In this document: positions 46,206-59,289 of the stretch, piece by piece
Position numbering within the stretch: the first letter of the stretch is position 1
How the letters are laid out: every line of letters starts with the position of its first letter
Origin: Delphinapterus leucas
Taxonomy: Eukaryota; Chordata; Mammalia; Artiodactyla; Monodontidae
Direction: 5' to 3'
NCBI RefSeq assembly: GCF_002288925.2
Contig: NW_022098076.1
Location: forward strand, 76,030,009-76,094,008
Length of the DNA: 64,000 nucleotides
The notes under the pieces: generated by a model
Told to the model about the DNA's origin: nothing
Databases searched by the model: none
What the model saw: the letters and a program-made list of their open reading frames with translations, nothing else
Made by a program: the position numbers and the translations under genes

Positions 46206-46556
46206 TTATTAAAACTGTCAAGGGCATTATGCTAGGTGAAATAAGACAGGGAAAGACAAATACTGTATATCACTTATATGTGGAATCTAAAAAATACAAC
46301 AAACTAGTGAATATAACAAAAAAAGAAGCAGACTCACAGATAGAGAGAACAAACTAGTGGTTACCAGTGGCAGGGGGGGGGTGGGGGGATATAAGGGTAG
46401 GGGAGTGGAAGGTACAAACTATTGGTTGTACAAACTGTTAGGCTACAAGGATGTATTGTACAACACAGGGAATCTAGCCAATATTTTGTAATAACTGTAC
46501 ATGGAACGTAACCTTTAAAAATTGCATTAAAGGATAAAATTTTTTAAAAAATTTTT
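46206..46556 (+). mobile_element. L1 3' end fragment
   Basis: A 3'-terminal L1 piece: ATTATGCTAGGTGAAATAAG, CACTTATATGTGGAATCTAA, GGATGTATTGTACAACACAG, ending A/T-rich. An imperfect duplication TAAAACTGTC / TTAAACTGTC flanks it. A G/T-rich run at 46373-46387 lies inside. Confidence 0.8.
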
Positions 46557-49500
46557 AAACTGTCTAAAACTCTCACCCGTCTGCCCCTCATTAGTCAGTT
46601 GGTTCGTGCTAAGCAGCACTGTGCCAGGCACAGCAAGGATCACCAGGGAGGCAAGTGGCACAGGCATGCCCTCAAGGGGCTTGTAATCCATCTAGAAGAC
46701 AGGTGAGCACATAGGAAGCTTGCAAGGGCTAGGAAAACTGAGGGGTCCCATATTCTCTGCTGGAGAAGGCCTAGGAAGTCTCCTGGGGGCCCTGACCTAG
46801 GCCTGGGACCCTCGCCCCATAATGGCAGAAAGACAGGATTCCACTCGGGCCCTCCCGTAGCCCCTCATGCCCCATCAGCTCCCCAGGACACAGCCCTTCT
46901 GGGCCAGTCCCTCTCTGCTTCCTGGAACACCCAGGCCTGAGCTACAGGCTTGCAGCCCTAAAAAGGCAGGGATTAGAGAGCCCAGACTAACCCTGGAGGA
47001 CGGACTAGGACTGGCAGCGCCAGGGACGGCCTTGGGCCCACCTACCAACCCCCACCCCACAGACACCGACCACCCTCCCTGAGGAAACCGAGGTGTGGAC
47101 AAGTAGGAAGATGGCCAAGGTCACCAAGCTGGCTAGAGGCAGGCCAGGGACCCAGCTGTACCTCCTGCGGCCCCGCCCCCAACCATGGGAAAGTGTTTCA
47201 GGTGATTGGCGAGAAGGAAGGAGGGGAGGGCTGCATGTGACCATGCATAATAGAGGGGGCACCCGAGGGGGGGGTGGCGTGGCCCACAGGACTGGCAGCC
47301 CTGCCCCCCGCCACCACCCTCGTTCCAGCTTGCTGGTGCCCACACCTCTGCACGCCTAATAGCTTTGGAAGCCAAGACCGGGGCCATGGGCGGACGGTGC
47401 TGGGGACAAAAGTCCCTCCAGCCTCCCCAAATCCCTCCCTCCCTCCCGCAGCACCAACCCATTTCTGATTCGCTTTTTTTCAGAGTCGAGTAACTGGGAG
47501 AGCTTTCCTCTGCCCCGCTTCGATACATATCCCTCAACTGGGCCTCGGTTTCCCTTTCTGGGGTGAAAGAGACTCAAGGCCCCAGATATAAGCCAAGAAG
47601 CTGGAGCAGCTGCACCTGAAACCCTTTGCCGGCCACCCCAGCTCCGACCCTGACTTCTCCAGGCTCAAGCGCACACTCAGCATCTCACCTTCCTGCCCAT
47701 CCCACTGGGTCCCTGTCAGACCAGAGGAAGAAGCATCCTAACTGAGCAGCTTCATCTGGTCCCAAGGTACTGAAGTTAGCATCAGAAGGGACTTCATCCT
47801 CAGCTGAAACCAGGACCCTGCTCCTTCGCTCTCTCCACTAAGGAGAAAAGGGCTCCCAGGGCATCCAGAGAGGAGGGGCTGCAGAGAGAGGCAGGCTGGG
47901 ACATCCAGTGTGGGTCCAGAGCCCACCCCAGAAGCCCACCTTGACACTCCATCAAGGGAAACTCAAGTCTCCCAGGGTTTGATGCTCAGAAATCTTGAAC
48001 CCCACCCCTACCCTGCCTCTCCTCTCTGCCCTCAAGCCCCCCCACCCCAACCTTGGAAAACAGGTCTGGAGAGGCCAGTGGCGGGGAGCAGGTGGCCGGC
48101 TCCTCCCACACTCCAGAGAGGCACTAGAACTACGCCCTTGGCTGGCACCCCCAGCAGTTAGTTACACAAACCACCTCTAGCTGCCCTGACTACCCTGTAT
48201 TATTTTACAAATTCGGAAACCAAGGCTCAGAGAAGTGCAGCCCCTGTGTTTTTCCCATCTCAGATCTTAGCTCCGCTGCCTACCATTTCCAGGCAGGCTG
48301 GGGAGGCCCCTTTTGGGGGGCAAACTGGACAGGGGCTCAAGCTGCCCACCTTCATAGCACACACCCCTCCTTGCCTACTGCCCCCAGTTAGCACCTCAGG
48401 GCGGGATGTGGGCTCTAACTGCAGGGGAGCAGGGCTCCCCTACATCCTACACCGTGCCCTGGGCCCACAGGTCTGCTCCAGCCCTTGTGGGGTTAACCAG
48501 CCGGGCAAGGCAAGCAGTGGGACAAGAGGAATCGGAAGAAACTCAAAATCCTGGCAGGAAGCAGACCTGGTGGGGCAGTGAGCTATGGGTGTGAGGGCAG
48601 AGCGTCAGGCTCTCTGTTCCCCGAACATTGGCAGGGCACAAAAGGACCCTGAGACGTCCTGCCTGTGCCCACACCCCAGGCCAGAGGCCACTGCCTTCCT
48701 GCTCCCTGATCCGGGTGTCAGAGAATTCCCCGACTCTAAGAATCCCAGGACCTCAGCATCCCAAGAGACCTTCAAGGTCATCCCTTCTAACCACATCCCA
48801 ACTCAGGAATCCTTCCAAGCTGCTGTCCAGTTCTGTCTGAACTCCCCACCCCCAGACGGGAAGCTCACTACCTTACAAGGCAGCCCTTTCTCCTGCTGAC
48901 CCGCCAGGCTTGTTAGGAAGCCCTTCGTTAAACCGAGGTGAGCTTCCTTCACCAAACTAAAATCCATTCTGCCCCTTTGCTTCCTACTCTTACTTCAGTA
49001 GAAACAGGGCACTGAGAGTTCCCAAACTCCAAAGCTTCAGCCACAGTCCATCGGCAATGAGAAGATGGTCACCAAAGAGTAACCTCCTCTCTGAACTCCT
49101 CTGCACCCCACCCCGGCCCCCCTCCAACCTGGCCACCAGATCCCTGTGTTTACAGTTCTGGGCACCGCAGCCCCCATGGGAGATTCTGAACTGGGGCTTT
49201 GAGGGAAGTGAAGGATGAAGCATGGGATGAGGGATCAGGAAGGAGAGCCAGAGGGTTCAAGGCCAAGGATTTGGAAGCAGAGGTTCCCAGGTTGCCTCCT
49301 CCGCCACCCAAGAATTCTCAGCTCAAAGTTCTGGCTCCCAGTCCCATTAGACTGGCTGAGAGACCCTCCTAGGCCCTGGCCCACTGTCTCCACTCCCTGC
49401 CCTCTGCGGGCAGCAGAGTCAAGGCCAACCCCACGCTGCGATCCCAGCACCGATCCCGTTGAGAGCTGTCCCAGCCAGCTCCCCACTCCAGAGCCAGGTC

Positions 49501-50952
49501 CAGGTCCTCCCTCCTACTCTCCTAGGCCAGAGGGGTCAGGGCAGAGGGTGCCTTAGCCTTAGCAAGCTTTGAGGTCCTGGGGGAGAGCGAGGGTGAGGGA
49601 GACTGGAGTAGCCGCCAGCTGGCAGGGGTGGGAGCAACTTAAGGCCAAGTGTGAGCCACAGTGGTCCCCACCCGACCCAGGCAGCTGCAGGAAGGGGCCC
49701 AGCAGAGACGCAAGGAAAAAGCATACTCCCCCCACACCCTCCCAAACCCCTGGCTTGGCTCTACCACAGGCAAGGAACGCTGGGGCTCCCAGAAGAGAAG
49801 CCCTTGTCCCCAAAGGCTCTAGAACCCTCACCTCCAGCTGCCCCTCTAAGCCTCACTCCACGACCGCCTGTTCTGCCCTCCCCAAGCCAGTTCCTCCCCT
49901 ACCCAGCACCCATCCCGTCCCCTAACCCCATCCCACCCCCCTGCAGGGAGCCCAGCTCGGGAGCACAGCGGGCTTCTCTTGGTCACCCCTCGGTCACCAC
50001 CCTCCCAGTTTCCTCTTCTAAGACAGTGCCCAACCTAAAAACATCTGGAGAGGCAGTCCTGGCCCTGGTCCTGAACTGAGGGTAGGGGACAGACACTGAG
50101 GTTAGCTCTGTATGGGTGCTTGGGCTTGGCAAGGGGTGGCAGGCATGAACGAGGGTCAGGGCAGGAGAGAGCGGTGGGGAGAGAGGAAGGAGCGGGGGGT
50201 GAAAGGCAGCTGCGTGTGTCTGTTCATTAACCACCTGGATTAGCTATTTCTACCCAGAGGGGTGAGAAGGGAGTCGGAGCTGCTGGCTGGGGGAGGGCGG
50301 CAGGGGGCACTCATGCCAGGCTGTGCCCATGGGCAAGGGAGCACAGACCCACGCTGAGGAGGGTGAAGTGGGAAACCTTTTTGAGCCTGCCAGACCCTCA
50401 TTCGCAGACGTGGCTGCCCCTGGGAGACGAGGCGTGGAAGCAAGAAGAGCCCCAAGGAGGAAGAAGGTGCCCAGTAACAGCTCCCGCCCGTGGCAGGGCA
50501 AGAAATGGAGAGGAAAAACTGCCCACGCCTGTGTCGTGGTCCTCGCCCCCAGGCAGCCCTGCGACAGCAGGCAGGCAAGGGAAGGGACCCTGGAGACTAA
50601 ATGCCCCAACCTCCCCACTGCCTTGGTCAGTGTGTCCCTCCCCACTCGTCCCTGCTGGCCTCAGTCTCAAGCAGCCACTAACACCAGCACCTTCCCCAGC
50701 AAACAAAACTCCTTGTGACTGGTCTCTCTCCAAGCAGGGACAACCGCGCCCCAGACACCCCTGCCAGAACCAGACACTGACGGCGGCAGGGGGCTGACAT
50801 GTTGGCCTGGAGGGGCTACCTAGCCCAGAGGCACGTGAGCAGGCAGACTGACCTCCCCCCTCCTCTAATTTATGCCCCACTGGTGGTCCTGACAGCACCA
50901 GTGCCGGCAGCCCGCCCCCCCACCCCCACACACACGCACAACCCACACTCAC

Positions 50953-51290
50953 CTTTCCGGCAGAGGACCCACTGGGTGGGATGGGTGTCTGGGCTCACAG
51001 GACGGGGGGGGGGGGGCGGCAGTGGGCAGTGATGGGGCAGCAGCTGTGGCTGGCAAGAAGCTGGTTGCCGAGAGGAGGGCGTGAGTGAGCCTTGTGTCCA
51101 GGCAGGGAGCTGGCGCAGGGGGCAGAGCTGGTCCCAGGGCCCCTACTGGGAACTGAGCAAGGGCGCAGCTCGCCAGGCTCCCTCCCCTGGCAGTGGAGGC
51201 GGGCGGGCTGTCAGCGCACCGCCTCCTCCTTCCCCCTTCCCGGAGCCGGCCAGCAGTCTGCCCGCCGCCTCCTTTAACCCCTGAAGCACT
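50953..51290 (-). other. TNS1: Putative non-coding first exon of TNS1 (5' UTR)
   Basis: On the minus strand a GC-rich block ends in CGGAAAG followed by GTGAGTGTGG, a near-perfect donor at 50952. I see no ATG in the roughly 340 nt upstream of it, as expected for a 5' UTR exon. A 13-base C run (minus strand) at 51004-51016 lies inside. The 5' limit is a guess based on where the GC-rich sequence ends. It would splice over about 14.6 kb to the exon near 36.3 kb. It could equally serve another TNS1 transcript. Confidence 0.42.
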
Positions 51291-51420
51291 CGGCCAGGGC
51301 ATTCACGTCCAGCTCCCAGCTCGGCCAGCTGGGCGGCAGGGCCCGTATGCCTGCGACAAGGCATGCCAAGAAGGGTGCCCCCCCCTTTGGCCACCAGCCC
51401 AGCAGTCTCCCAGGGGACCT
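51180..51420 (-). promoter_or_regulatory. TNS1: Candidate GC-box promoter region for TNS1
   Basis: A locally CpG-enriched stretch with GC-box-like strings at about 51196-51208 and 51264-51276, just upstream (minus strand) of the putative first exon. No TATA box was seen. The promoter role is inferred from composition and position only. Confidence 0.35.
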
Positions 51421-51837
51421 GAAGCGAGGGACAGAGGGCTTTCGGGGCAGAGGGGGCAGGATGCCAAGAGGTCCAAGACCCCATGGAAGAGACACAGCTA
51501 CAGAGAAATGGCCCAAGGGCTACTGGGTGGAGAAGGATGGTTGGTGAGACAATAATAATAATAGCAACTCCCAACTTTTGTAAACCGCTCTGCCTTATGC
51601 TGTTTCCAACTCATTTTGTGACTGGAGACCTAAAATCTCATTTCTGAACCTGTTTTTTTTGTTGTTGTTTTTTTTTTTCTGTCAAATGTGGGATAACAAT
51701 CCTGGCTTTTTTCTCTGGGCTGAGTTAGGACATTTGTGACTGCATATTCAAAAATGATTTGAATTGAACTCTCATTAATGAAATGCATGCTTCAATTCTC
51801 TTTGAAATACAGCCAAAAATAAAAATAAGACGGATTG

Positions 51838-51980
51838 ATGGAGGGAGAGATAGAAATGTGATAAAGCAAATGTAGCAACGTGTTTATTACAGAATCAGGG
51901 AGATTACCATATTATCCTTTCAACTTTTCGATATGCAAAAAAAAATTTACAATTAAAAATATTGGGGGAAATGTGATTTG
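51838..51980 (+). mobile_element. L1M 3' UTR relic
   Basis: The strings GTGATAAAGCAAATGTAGCA, CCTTTCAACTTTTCGATATG and TATTGGGGGAAATGTG follow the order of ancient L1M tails. The surrounding 51640-52020 is AT-rich, unlike the rest of the window. Confidence 0.55.
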
Positions 51981-52029
51981 AGGTTTGGGGTACCATACAA
52001 ATGATAAAAGAAGCAGATAGGATTATTCT

Positions 52030-52245
52030 GAGGGGAAGGAAAAAGTCATTTGCTGCATACCTATTTGTACGCCTGGCACTTAAAGAATATTCTCTCTCTC
52101 TCACTTAATCTTCGAATCTCCCTTGTTATTTTAGCTGAAGAAAGTGACCCTGGAGCGGTTAGCTGACTTGTCCAAGACCACACAGGATGGTATAGAGCAG
52201 GAACTCGGATCCTACGGGCTGGCTCCAGAGACAAGCTCCCCACCA
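52030..52245 (-). mobile_element. MIR (antisense)
   Basis: GACTTGTCCAAGACCACACA and AGAGCAGGAACTCGGATCCT follow the reversed MIR order after a degraded 5' part. Confidence 0.5.
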
Positions 52246-53136
52246 CTCAGCCCTCCAGAGATTCAAAGGTCCTTCTCTTGGCCACCTGGGCCACCCTCCT
52301 GTGAGGTCCTGGGTCAGTGGCCTGCATCTCTGAGCCTCCTCAGTTTCCCCTGCTGGCCGATGAGTTTGGATCCAAAGGTCTTCAGAGATCTTTTCTGGTT
52401 CTAATGCTCACTGATTTTATGAATCCAGCCAAACCCTTCCCCAGGCTTCAATTTTCCAAAGAGTAAAGTGATAGGGGAGCCCCGAGAGGAACAAACAGCC
52501 TCAGGAAAGATTTGGTGGCATCTGGGGGCAGCGTCACAGAGATGGTCAGCACGTGAGAGGGCTGCTCCCCAACCCCCCCCCCAATCCGTGACAGTGAAGC
52601 CCAGGAGGACGGAGACGGGGAGAGAGGCACCTCCTCAGGACCTTACGTGGGGAGGACAGAGACGGAGGCCTCATTGCATCCACCCCCTGCCTCCAGAGCA
52701 AGATGACCTCATCCCCTCCCAGATGGGAAGAGTCGGTGGGCAGTGATGGGGAAGCAGCTGTGGCTGGCCTCCCAGAGTCCCAAATTCCAGCATCTCAGAA
52801 CCTACCAACCTTGACAGTGTCCTCAATCTGTAAGTACGTGGGAACTGACCAGAGATGGGAAACACCTGGTCCCATAGAACGTGCCTTTGAGATTGTGTAG
52901 GAAAACCTGGCCCAGGCCTCCTGGGGCCCCTGCCCAGCCCTCACTGCCCCAACTCTGAGACAAAGTTGTCTCCAAATAGCCTTATCCTGCCTAACCCTCA
53001 CACCCTCTGCAGACCAGGGGCTGCTCAGGGGCTTGGGTCAGCCCTGGTCAGGGGAGGGAAGTGACAGTAGTCCATGTCAGCCATCTAGGCTCTTCTAGAG
53101 GTAGATAGGGGGGTCTGGTATAAAAGTGGAACCCTC

Positions 53137-53280
53137 GGGGCTTCCCTGACGGTCCAGTGGTTAAGACTCTGTGCTTCCAGTGCAGGGGGCGTGGGTTCAA
53201 TCCCTGGTCAGGGAGCTAAGATCCCACATGCCATGCCGTGCGGCCAAAAAATTTTTTAATTTAAAAATTAAAATAAGAAA
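53137..53280 (+). mobile_element. CHR-type SINE
   Basis: The head CTTCCCTGACGGTCCAGTGG and B box GGGTTCAATCCC are present, with an A/T-rich tail. The 17-bp target-site duplication ATAAAAGTGGAACCCTC occurs at 53120-53136 and 53281-53297. Confidence 0.9.
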
Positions 53281-53379
53281 ATAAAAGTGGAACCCTCTCC
53301 CAGGTCTCCCAGGTCACAGAAGAGCAGAAGTGCCATCCTCCCCGTCACCTCCTACTATCATCCTGCTTGACACCAGATA

Positions 53380-53755
53380 GTCCCTAGCTCCCCACAACCT
53401 ACCGTATCCAGTCCCAGCTCTGCAGCATGACATCCGAGACCCTCTGTGGTGCAGCCCTGCCCTTTGAGCCTTGCCATCACATCATTCAGGGCTCAGTTCA
53501 AAAGCCACATTCTCTATGGATCCTTCTCCAGCTATTTGGTAGGTACTGACCCCTCTGCTGAATACCCGAGGCTCTCGCTCAAATGCTAATGCTGTGACAT
53601 ACACTTGTTGGGTGCACTCCTGTATCTTCCAATAGTTGAGCAAAGATCTACTTGTCTTTTTCTTTCTCCTTTCCAACTTTGTCCAGTGCCTAGCACAACG
53701 CTGACACCTAGTAGATTCTCAATAAATGTGTAATGAACAAGTGAACAATGGAGAG
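53380..53755 (+). mobile_element. L2 fragment
   Basis: CAGGGCTCAGTTCAAAAGCC, GGATCCTTCTCCAGCTATTT and TAGATTCTCAATAAATGTGT mark an L2 3' end, lying directly after the CHR SINE. Confidence 0.7.
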
Positions 53756-54167
53756 ATGGATGGATGATGAGTTAAAAATTGAATGAAAGGGCTCTTTTAA
53801 ACGCTTAATTCTGCACAAGGCTGTACCAAGATAACTGTATGCAGACTTCTTTTATCACAGACAGAAAACCTGAGTATGCTAAGACATGGGGACCGTCAGA
53901 CTGATACACAGATGTCCCAGGAGCATCCCACCCACCCCAGGGCTGCAGCAGACGCAGGGGGCTCTGAGAAACACCGTCCTCCAGCCGCTCTCATCCCCCA
54001 CTCCACCATCATTCCCTCTGTCCCAGCCTTCCTGCTCCAACACCTGGGTACAGAACCATGAATTCAGCAAATCTCTAAAAACCACACAGAGAGGAAGTCA
54101 AGAAACTAGAGGCTTTCAAAGAAGAGCAGCCGTTCCCTTTATTTCCAAGAGCTGTCCCACAGCCGAT

Positions 54168-54169
<2 letters not shown>

Positions 54170-54215
<46 letters not shown>
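54170..54215. repeat. (CA)23 microsatellite
   Basis: A pure 46-bp CA tract, probably length-polymorphic. Confidence 0.95.
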
Positions 54216-54216
<1 letters not shown>

Positions 54217-55029
54217 CGCCAGAACTGCTTCCCGAAGAAGCCTGCTCAGCCCTTCTGTCCCCTCCCAGCTCCTCCTCCTCCAGGCTGATGAAGACTCAGG
54301 ATTCCCAGGGTTTCCCATCTCCCATCCCCCAACCCTCCTTCCCCTCTCCCTGAGCCAGTCCATGCCCCTTCCCCCCCCTTCCTCCCTCCCATCCACAAGC
54401 ACAGCACTGCACATCTGGTTCCAGTTGTGGTTGGTCCATTCAGGGGCAGGCCTTGGGGGGGTTCTCATAAAACTGAATAATACCAGTGTTGGAGCCCAGT
54501 GCAGCTGGGGGAAGGGAGGGCAGGAGGCCGCACGGGGCGGGAGGGAGAGAAGCGGCAGCTGGGAGGCAAGGAGACGCAGAACACAGAAAGGAGCCGGGCA
54601 GTGCCTGGCATCTAACAGGCATTCAATGGATGCTTGTTAATGGCAGATAGACGCTAGAGACGCGGAGGGCAGAAAAGCCAGGAGGAGAGAGTGGGACAAA
54701 GAGTGGGTCAGAAGCAGGGACCCAGAGGGATGAAGGAGAGGGAGCTGGGGGTGGCGGGCCGCCCATGGAGCCACAGAGAGGCCACAGAGAAGAGAGGGAA
54801 AATGAACCGCTCTCGTCGGGGCCAGGTGCTGAGTTAGGCATTGCCATGGGGAGAGTAGGGGACGCAACAGAATGGGGGACAGAAGGACACAGAGAGACAG
54901 AGAAAAAAAGGCCAAGAGAAAGTCAAAAGAAAGGTCAAGGCCCAAGAGCACTGAGTGCCGGCTTCCCGGGCCTCTCAGCCCCACAGCGGGCTGTGAGGGA
55001 GAGGCGTGTCAACCCACAGCTGAACTCAC

Positions 55030-55230
55030 TGGCTCCTTCATTTCATTTTCACCCCTATTTAAACGCCCACCCTGCACCAAACCTTTTGCATGTGCTTTTC
55101 CATGCAGACCCCCATTAAAACCTGGCAGGTGACTATGGCTCCTATCCCAGTCTTAGAGATGGGCTCAGAGCAGTTAAGCGATCACCCAGCCTCACAGAGC
55201 AGTTGATGAAGGAAGAGGAATTTGGATCCA
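55030..55230 (-). mobile_element. MIR (antisense), diverged
   Basis: CTTAGAGATGGGCTCAGAGC and GTTAAGCGATCACCCAGCCT suggest a reversed MIR. Confidence 0.45.
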
Positions 55231-58200
55231 GGTTTTCCAACTCAAGGCTCGGTCACCATATGGCACAACTGGGCATTCCAGGTCCCAGCACTCCCCCTGG
55301 AGGGCACCACGTCCCTTGACCCCCACGTTCGCTGGGCCAGATTCCCAGGCTCTTACAGTACTGAGGGGAAGCTCCTCAGAGCTGGGCTAAGAGTTGACCA
55401 CAAACACCCAGCAGGGAGGGATTGGCTCCTTAAATCTTCCTAGGGTGGAGGCAGGGGAGTGGCCTCCAGGGGCAGTTGCTGGAGCCACCCGCTCCAGGGC
55501 CCTTGGCCCCGCCCTCTTCCTCTCCCTCCACTACAGAGAAGACAGGGCCACATGCCCAGATCCCAAGGGGAGAGACCCTGGCCCTCAGAATCCTGCTGGA
55601 CCTGACACACGCTGGCTGGGAGCCAGGCCCTGGGGGTCGCCCTAGGCAATTGGTCAAAGTCTGTGCATTCGGGTTGCACCCTCCCCCTTCTGACCACACC
55701 ACCCCCCTGCAGCCCGGGATGAGTTTGAGCTATCCTCCAGGGTGCTGTCATCTCTGGGCCACCCCTGGGACCCCCTGGTTAGGGCACCCTCCAGAGCTGA
55801 CTCCAGAAGCCAAACCCCGCCCTGCTGCCCCACAGAGCCCCTCTCCCTCCCTTCCTTCCTGAGGCTGGGCTTCACAGCCCAGGTCAATGGTCGTTTCCTT
55901 TACTATTTGTCATCCTTAACACTCAGGCCACACTGAGGCAGGATCAGGGCCCCACCCCCACCCCAGGCCCCGCCGCAGTCCCCTATTTGCATCTCATTTG
56001 CATGCGTTCTCTCAAAGTGCAGCAATGCCTCAGGCCCTTTGCCACACACTCCCCCTGGGAGGGAGAAGCACGAGGCCTTCCACATTCAGGGGTCCTACTC
56101 TCAGATTTGCACCACAGTCTGAGGGTGGAGGATCAGAGGGCAGGGGAAGCATGGGGAAAACAGTCTGCCAACAGTGTGTCCCCAAGACACATGATGACAG
56201 CCCCTCCCTCCCCGGAGCCAGCCTCAGTTTCCAGCCAGGAGAGGCAGTGGGACCCAGCCCCAAGAGCCTCCAACTGGGAGTCAGGGCCTCCGGTTCCAGC
56301 CCTGCTCAGCCCTGCTTTGTCTTGGGGACCAAAGGTCACTCTCGGCCCCTCTTGGCTTTCATGTCCTCACCCGATAACCTCTCAGGTCCCTTGGAAGATT
56401 CCTGGAACACATGTCCAGGCAGTTGATCCTTGGCAGAAAGTCGCTGCTGCTGTCAGTTGACTGCACACAAATCCCTATCTCCCCCCCCCGAGACGTGCGA
56501 TTTTAAAGCAGGAAGGACCCTGAGATTTAGGTGCCTCCAGGACAGGATTCCTCTTAGGTCTCCCCCAGCGATGATCACTGGCTCAGAATGGATCCTTTCG
56601 GGGAGAGCCCACAACCCTCCCTCACACAGCCACATCCACCACCCTAACCCCATTATTATACGGTTCCTGGACTGGACTGTTGGGGAATCCCCAAACCTAG
56701 ATTATCTGGGTTTCAGGAAGGTGTTGGCAGGATCCATGATGAACCGCTTAGAGAAAAGATAGAAAGTCGAGTGGATTCCTAGCCAGCAAGCCAAGGGGTG
56801 TTGATTAATAGATCAATGTCAACTTCCTGACTTGCCAAAGGGCGCTGTCCTCTGACCTGGCTTGTCCGACATACTTATCAGTAACTAGGTGAGGACTCAG
56901 GATGGAGACTCACCAAGCACACGTAGAAAGCAAAAAACAGAAAGAAGAACTAAGGTATGGAACTGAATTGAAGCGCAAAACTGACTTTATAAAAAGGCCA
57001 AAATTAGCAAGGAAGCATTTCTCTTGGAGTAAAGTCCTGAACTAAGATTCAAGAGTCATTTTTTTTAAAAACTGAATTAATTGATCATGTAAGGAAAAGT
57101 CTAAGATTTAGTGAAAACAAATTCGGTTCAGCGGGCAATAGGATATGGCTGACCCCCAAAGGTACGTGCACTTTTGGTTGTGTGAATAGAGGTACAGAAG
57201 CCAGATGAAAGTTCCACTCTACTCCACGCTGCTCAGACACCATCAGAAATGTCAAGTTCTCTTCTATACGCTATAAACCAGAGCATCCAGAGGAGGACAA
57301 CAGCACACACTCAATAAATATTTGTTGAATAAAAGCACAAGAAAGATTGGGCCCAATTTTTATTTCAGATGACCAAATATTTGAAAAACTGTCTTGGGAA
57401 GGTGAGCCAGGGCAAATTCCACTGCCCATGTACACCTCCCTTGTCTTTCTGCCCCTGCATCTGTGAATTCCTTGAGACTGGGACCATTTCCCACTCATCT
57501 CTGAATGTCCAGGAGGCAGAAACAGTCAGGGACTGAGCAGTTGCTAAGCACAGCACCCTGACAAAGCCAGGCCTGTGGGGACTGATCAGCAGAGAGCGTG
57601 CTGGCCCCAGCATGAGAGCTGACCTCTAGGACAAGCCAGCTGCCCGGCTGGAAGAGGCAAGGAGGCGGGCTGGTGGCTGAACTTTCCGTTTGCACCTGCT
57701 GTCCCAGGCTGGCTCATGTGCTGATCAACTGGCCTCCTACTCCCTAAAACTGCCTCCTTGACACTGCCCAGTAGCCCTGTGGGGACTGGCCCTAGCCGGC
57801 CACCCCTGCCCAAAGTCTGGAGCTGCCCGGTGGCCGAGGGCCTGTCAAACCTCGGGTTCCTCTCCCTCCTCTCTCTTATCACCAGCATGGCCTTGGTCCA
57901 CCTCCTCACCCTTCTGTGCTTCTACTTCCCTTCCCTGCACCCCCTCAAGTTGCCCCTCATCTCGCCATTCCTTCTTCCTAACATCTAACCTCATCCCTCC
58001 AGTGTTCCTCTTATGACTCTCTCCTTGCCCTGGGCCCCATGGCAATGAGCTGCTGAAAATTTCAACCCTTGTCCTACTCTCACGCTCTCCCCATATTTTC
58101 TTAATTATGCAGTACTTTCAGTGTTGGACAGAGCTGGAGACCTCCTTCCTGAGGACTTAGGTTCTTATAGAGAATAATAGAGAATAACAGTCATTCTGCT

Positions 58201-58264
58201 CCACCTTGCAATGAGGTGCTGTCCCTCCCAGGGGGTGAGAATCAGAGAAAGCTGGCCCCCTCTT

Positions 58265-58690
58265 GCCCAGGCTGAGGAGTGGAGGGGAGAGAGTCCAGGC
58301 TTTGGAGTTGTACAAACCACGTCTGAAGCCTGGCCACCCACTGGCTGGCTGTGTGACCTCGGGCAAATCACTTAACCACTTTGGGCGCTGAGTGCAGAGT
58401 CTGGCCTGAGCAGCCCCCTGTATGGTTATGCTCCCCCCACATCCTACTCCTTCAAGGAAGCCTACTCCTTCACATCAGCCATCGATGTGGCATCGAGGAA
58501 GCCACACCATAGCTCTTTGGTCCTGTTTGATAAATGCTCAAATTTATTGAGTGCTTTTCATGTTCTTAGAGCTTCGTGGGTATTAACTCACTTTAATCCT
58601 CTTGACAATCCAATGGGTATTGACCATTATTAATCCCATTTTATAGATGAGAAAACTGAAGTTCACAGACATCGGCTCGGCTCGGACTGC
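58265..58690. mobile_element. MIR (+) and MIR (-)
   Basis: CTGGCTGTGTGACCTCGGGC at 58341 marks a plus-strand MIR. TTGACAATCCAATGGGTATT and CATTTTATAGATGAGAAAAC at 58600-58660 mark a minus-strand copy. Confidence 0.7.
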
Positions 58691-58918
58691 AACTACTCTT
58701 CCAGCTGAAGCAGCAGCGAGCCAGCAGGGACCTCAGGGCCTTGAGAGTCAGGGCTCCCCCTGTGCCAGGCATGCCCCCAGTCTCTGCCTGCACACCTCAG
58801 GCCCCGAGTCCCTCCCACATTCAAGGCAGCTCCCACCACTGAGAGGCAGCCTGCTTTCCCGAGGCTCCTGGTTCCACTTCAGAGAACAAACCTTTTCAAA
58901 GCTTTATTCAAAACTCTT

Positions 58919-58921
58919 ACA

Positions 58922-58959
<38 letters not shown>

Positions 58960-58962
58960 AGA
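58919..58962. repeat. (CA)n microsatellite, imperfect
   Basis: CA repeat with one CC interruption and a CTCACACA end. Confidence 0.9.
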
Positions 58963-59289
58963 GTCACTCACAACCTCCCAGAACAGTCAATTCCCAGGCT
59001 GACCGTTCCCAGCTCTTTCACAGTTTCTGGATCTTTCCACTTTCTAGGTGCTCAGGTGTTTCCCTGGTTCTGATCCTTTTCCAGTTAACCTTCATTCATT
59101 TGTTCATTTATTCATTCACCCATTCAGTCAGCAAATGTTTTGTGAGCGCTGCAGTGGGTCAAGCTGCAGGTGGAGAGCCTGCCCTCAAGGTCTGGAAGAG
59201 GAGAGACATCGAACAAACAGAAGCACAGACACATACACACATAGTGACAAGAAGAGGAAGAGCAGAATGCCAGCAGGAGGCACCACTTC

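Larger units (their letters stand above)
36367..50952 (-). other. TNS1: TNS1 intron, probable
   Basis: 14.6 kb of intronic DNA with MIR, L2, one CHR SINE and an L1 end. Otherwise unique sequence in which I see no reliable exon. Confidence 0.5.
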
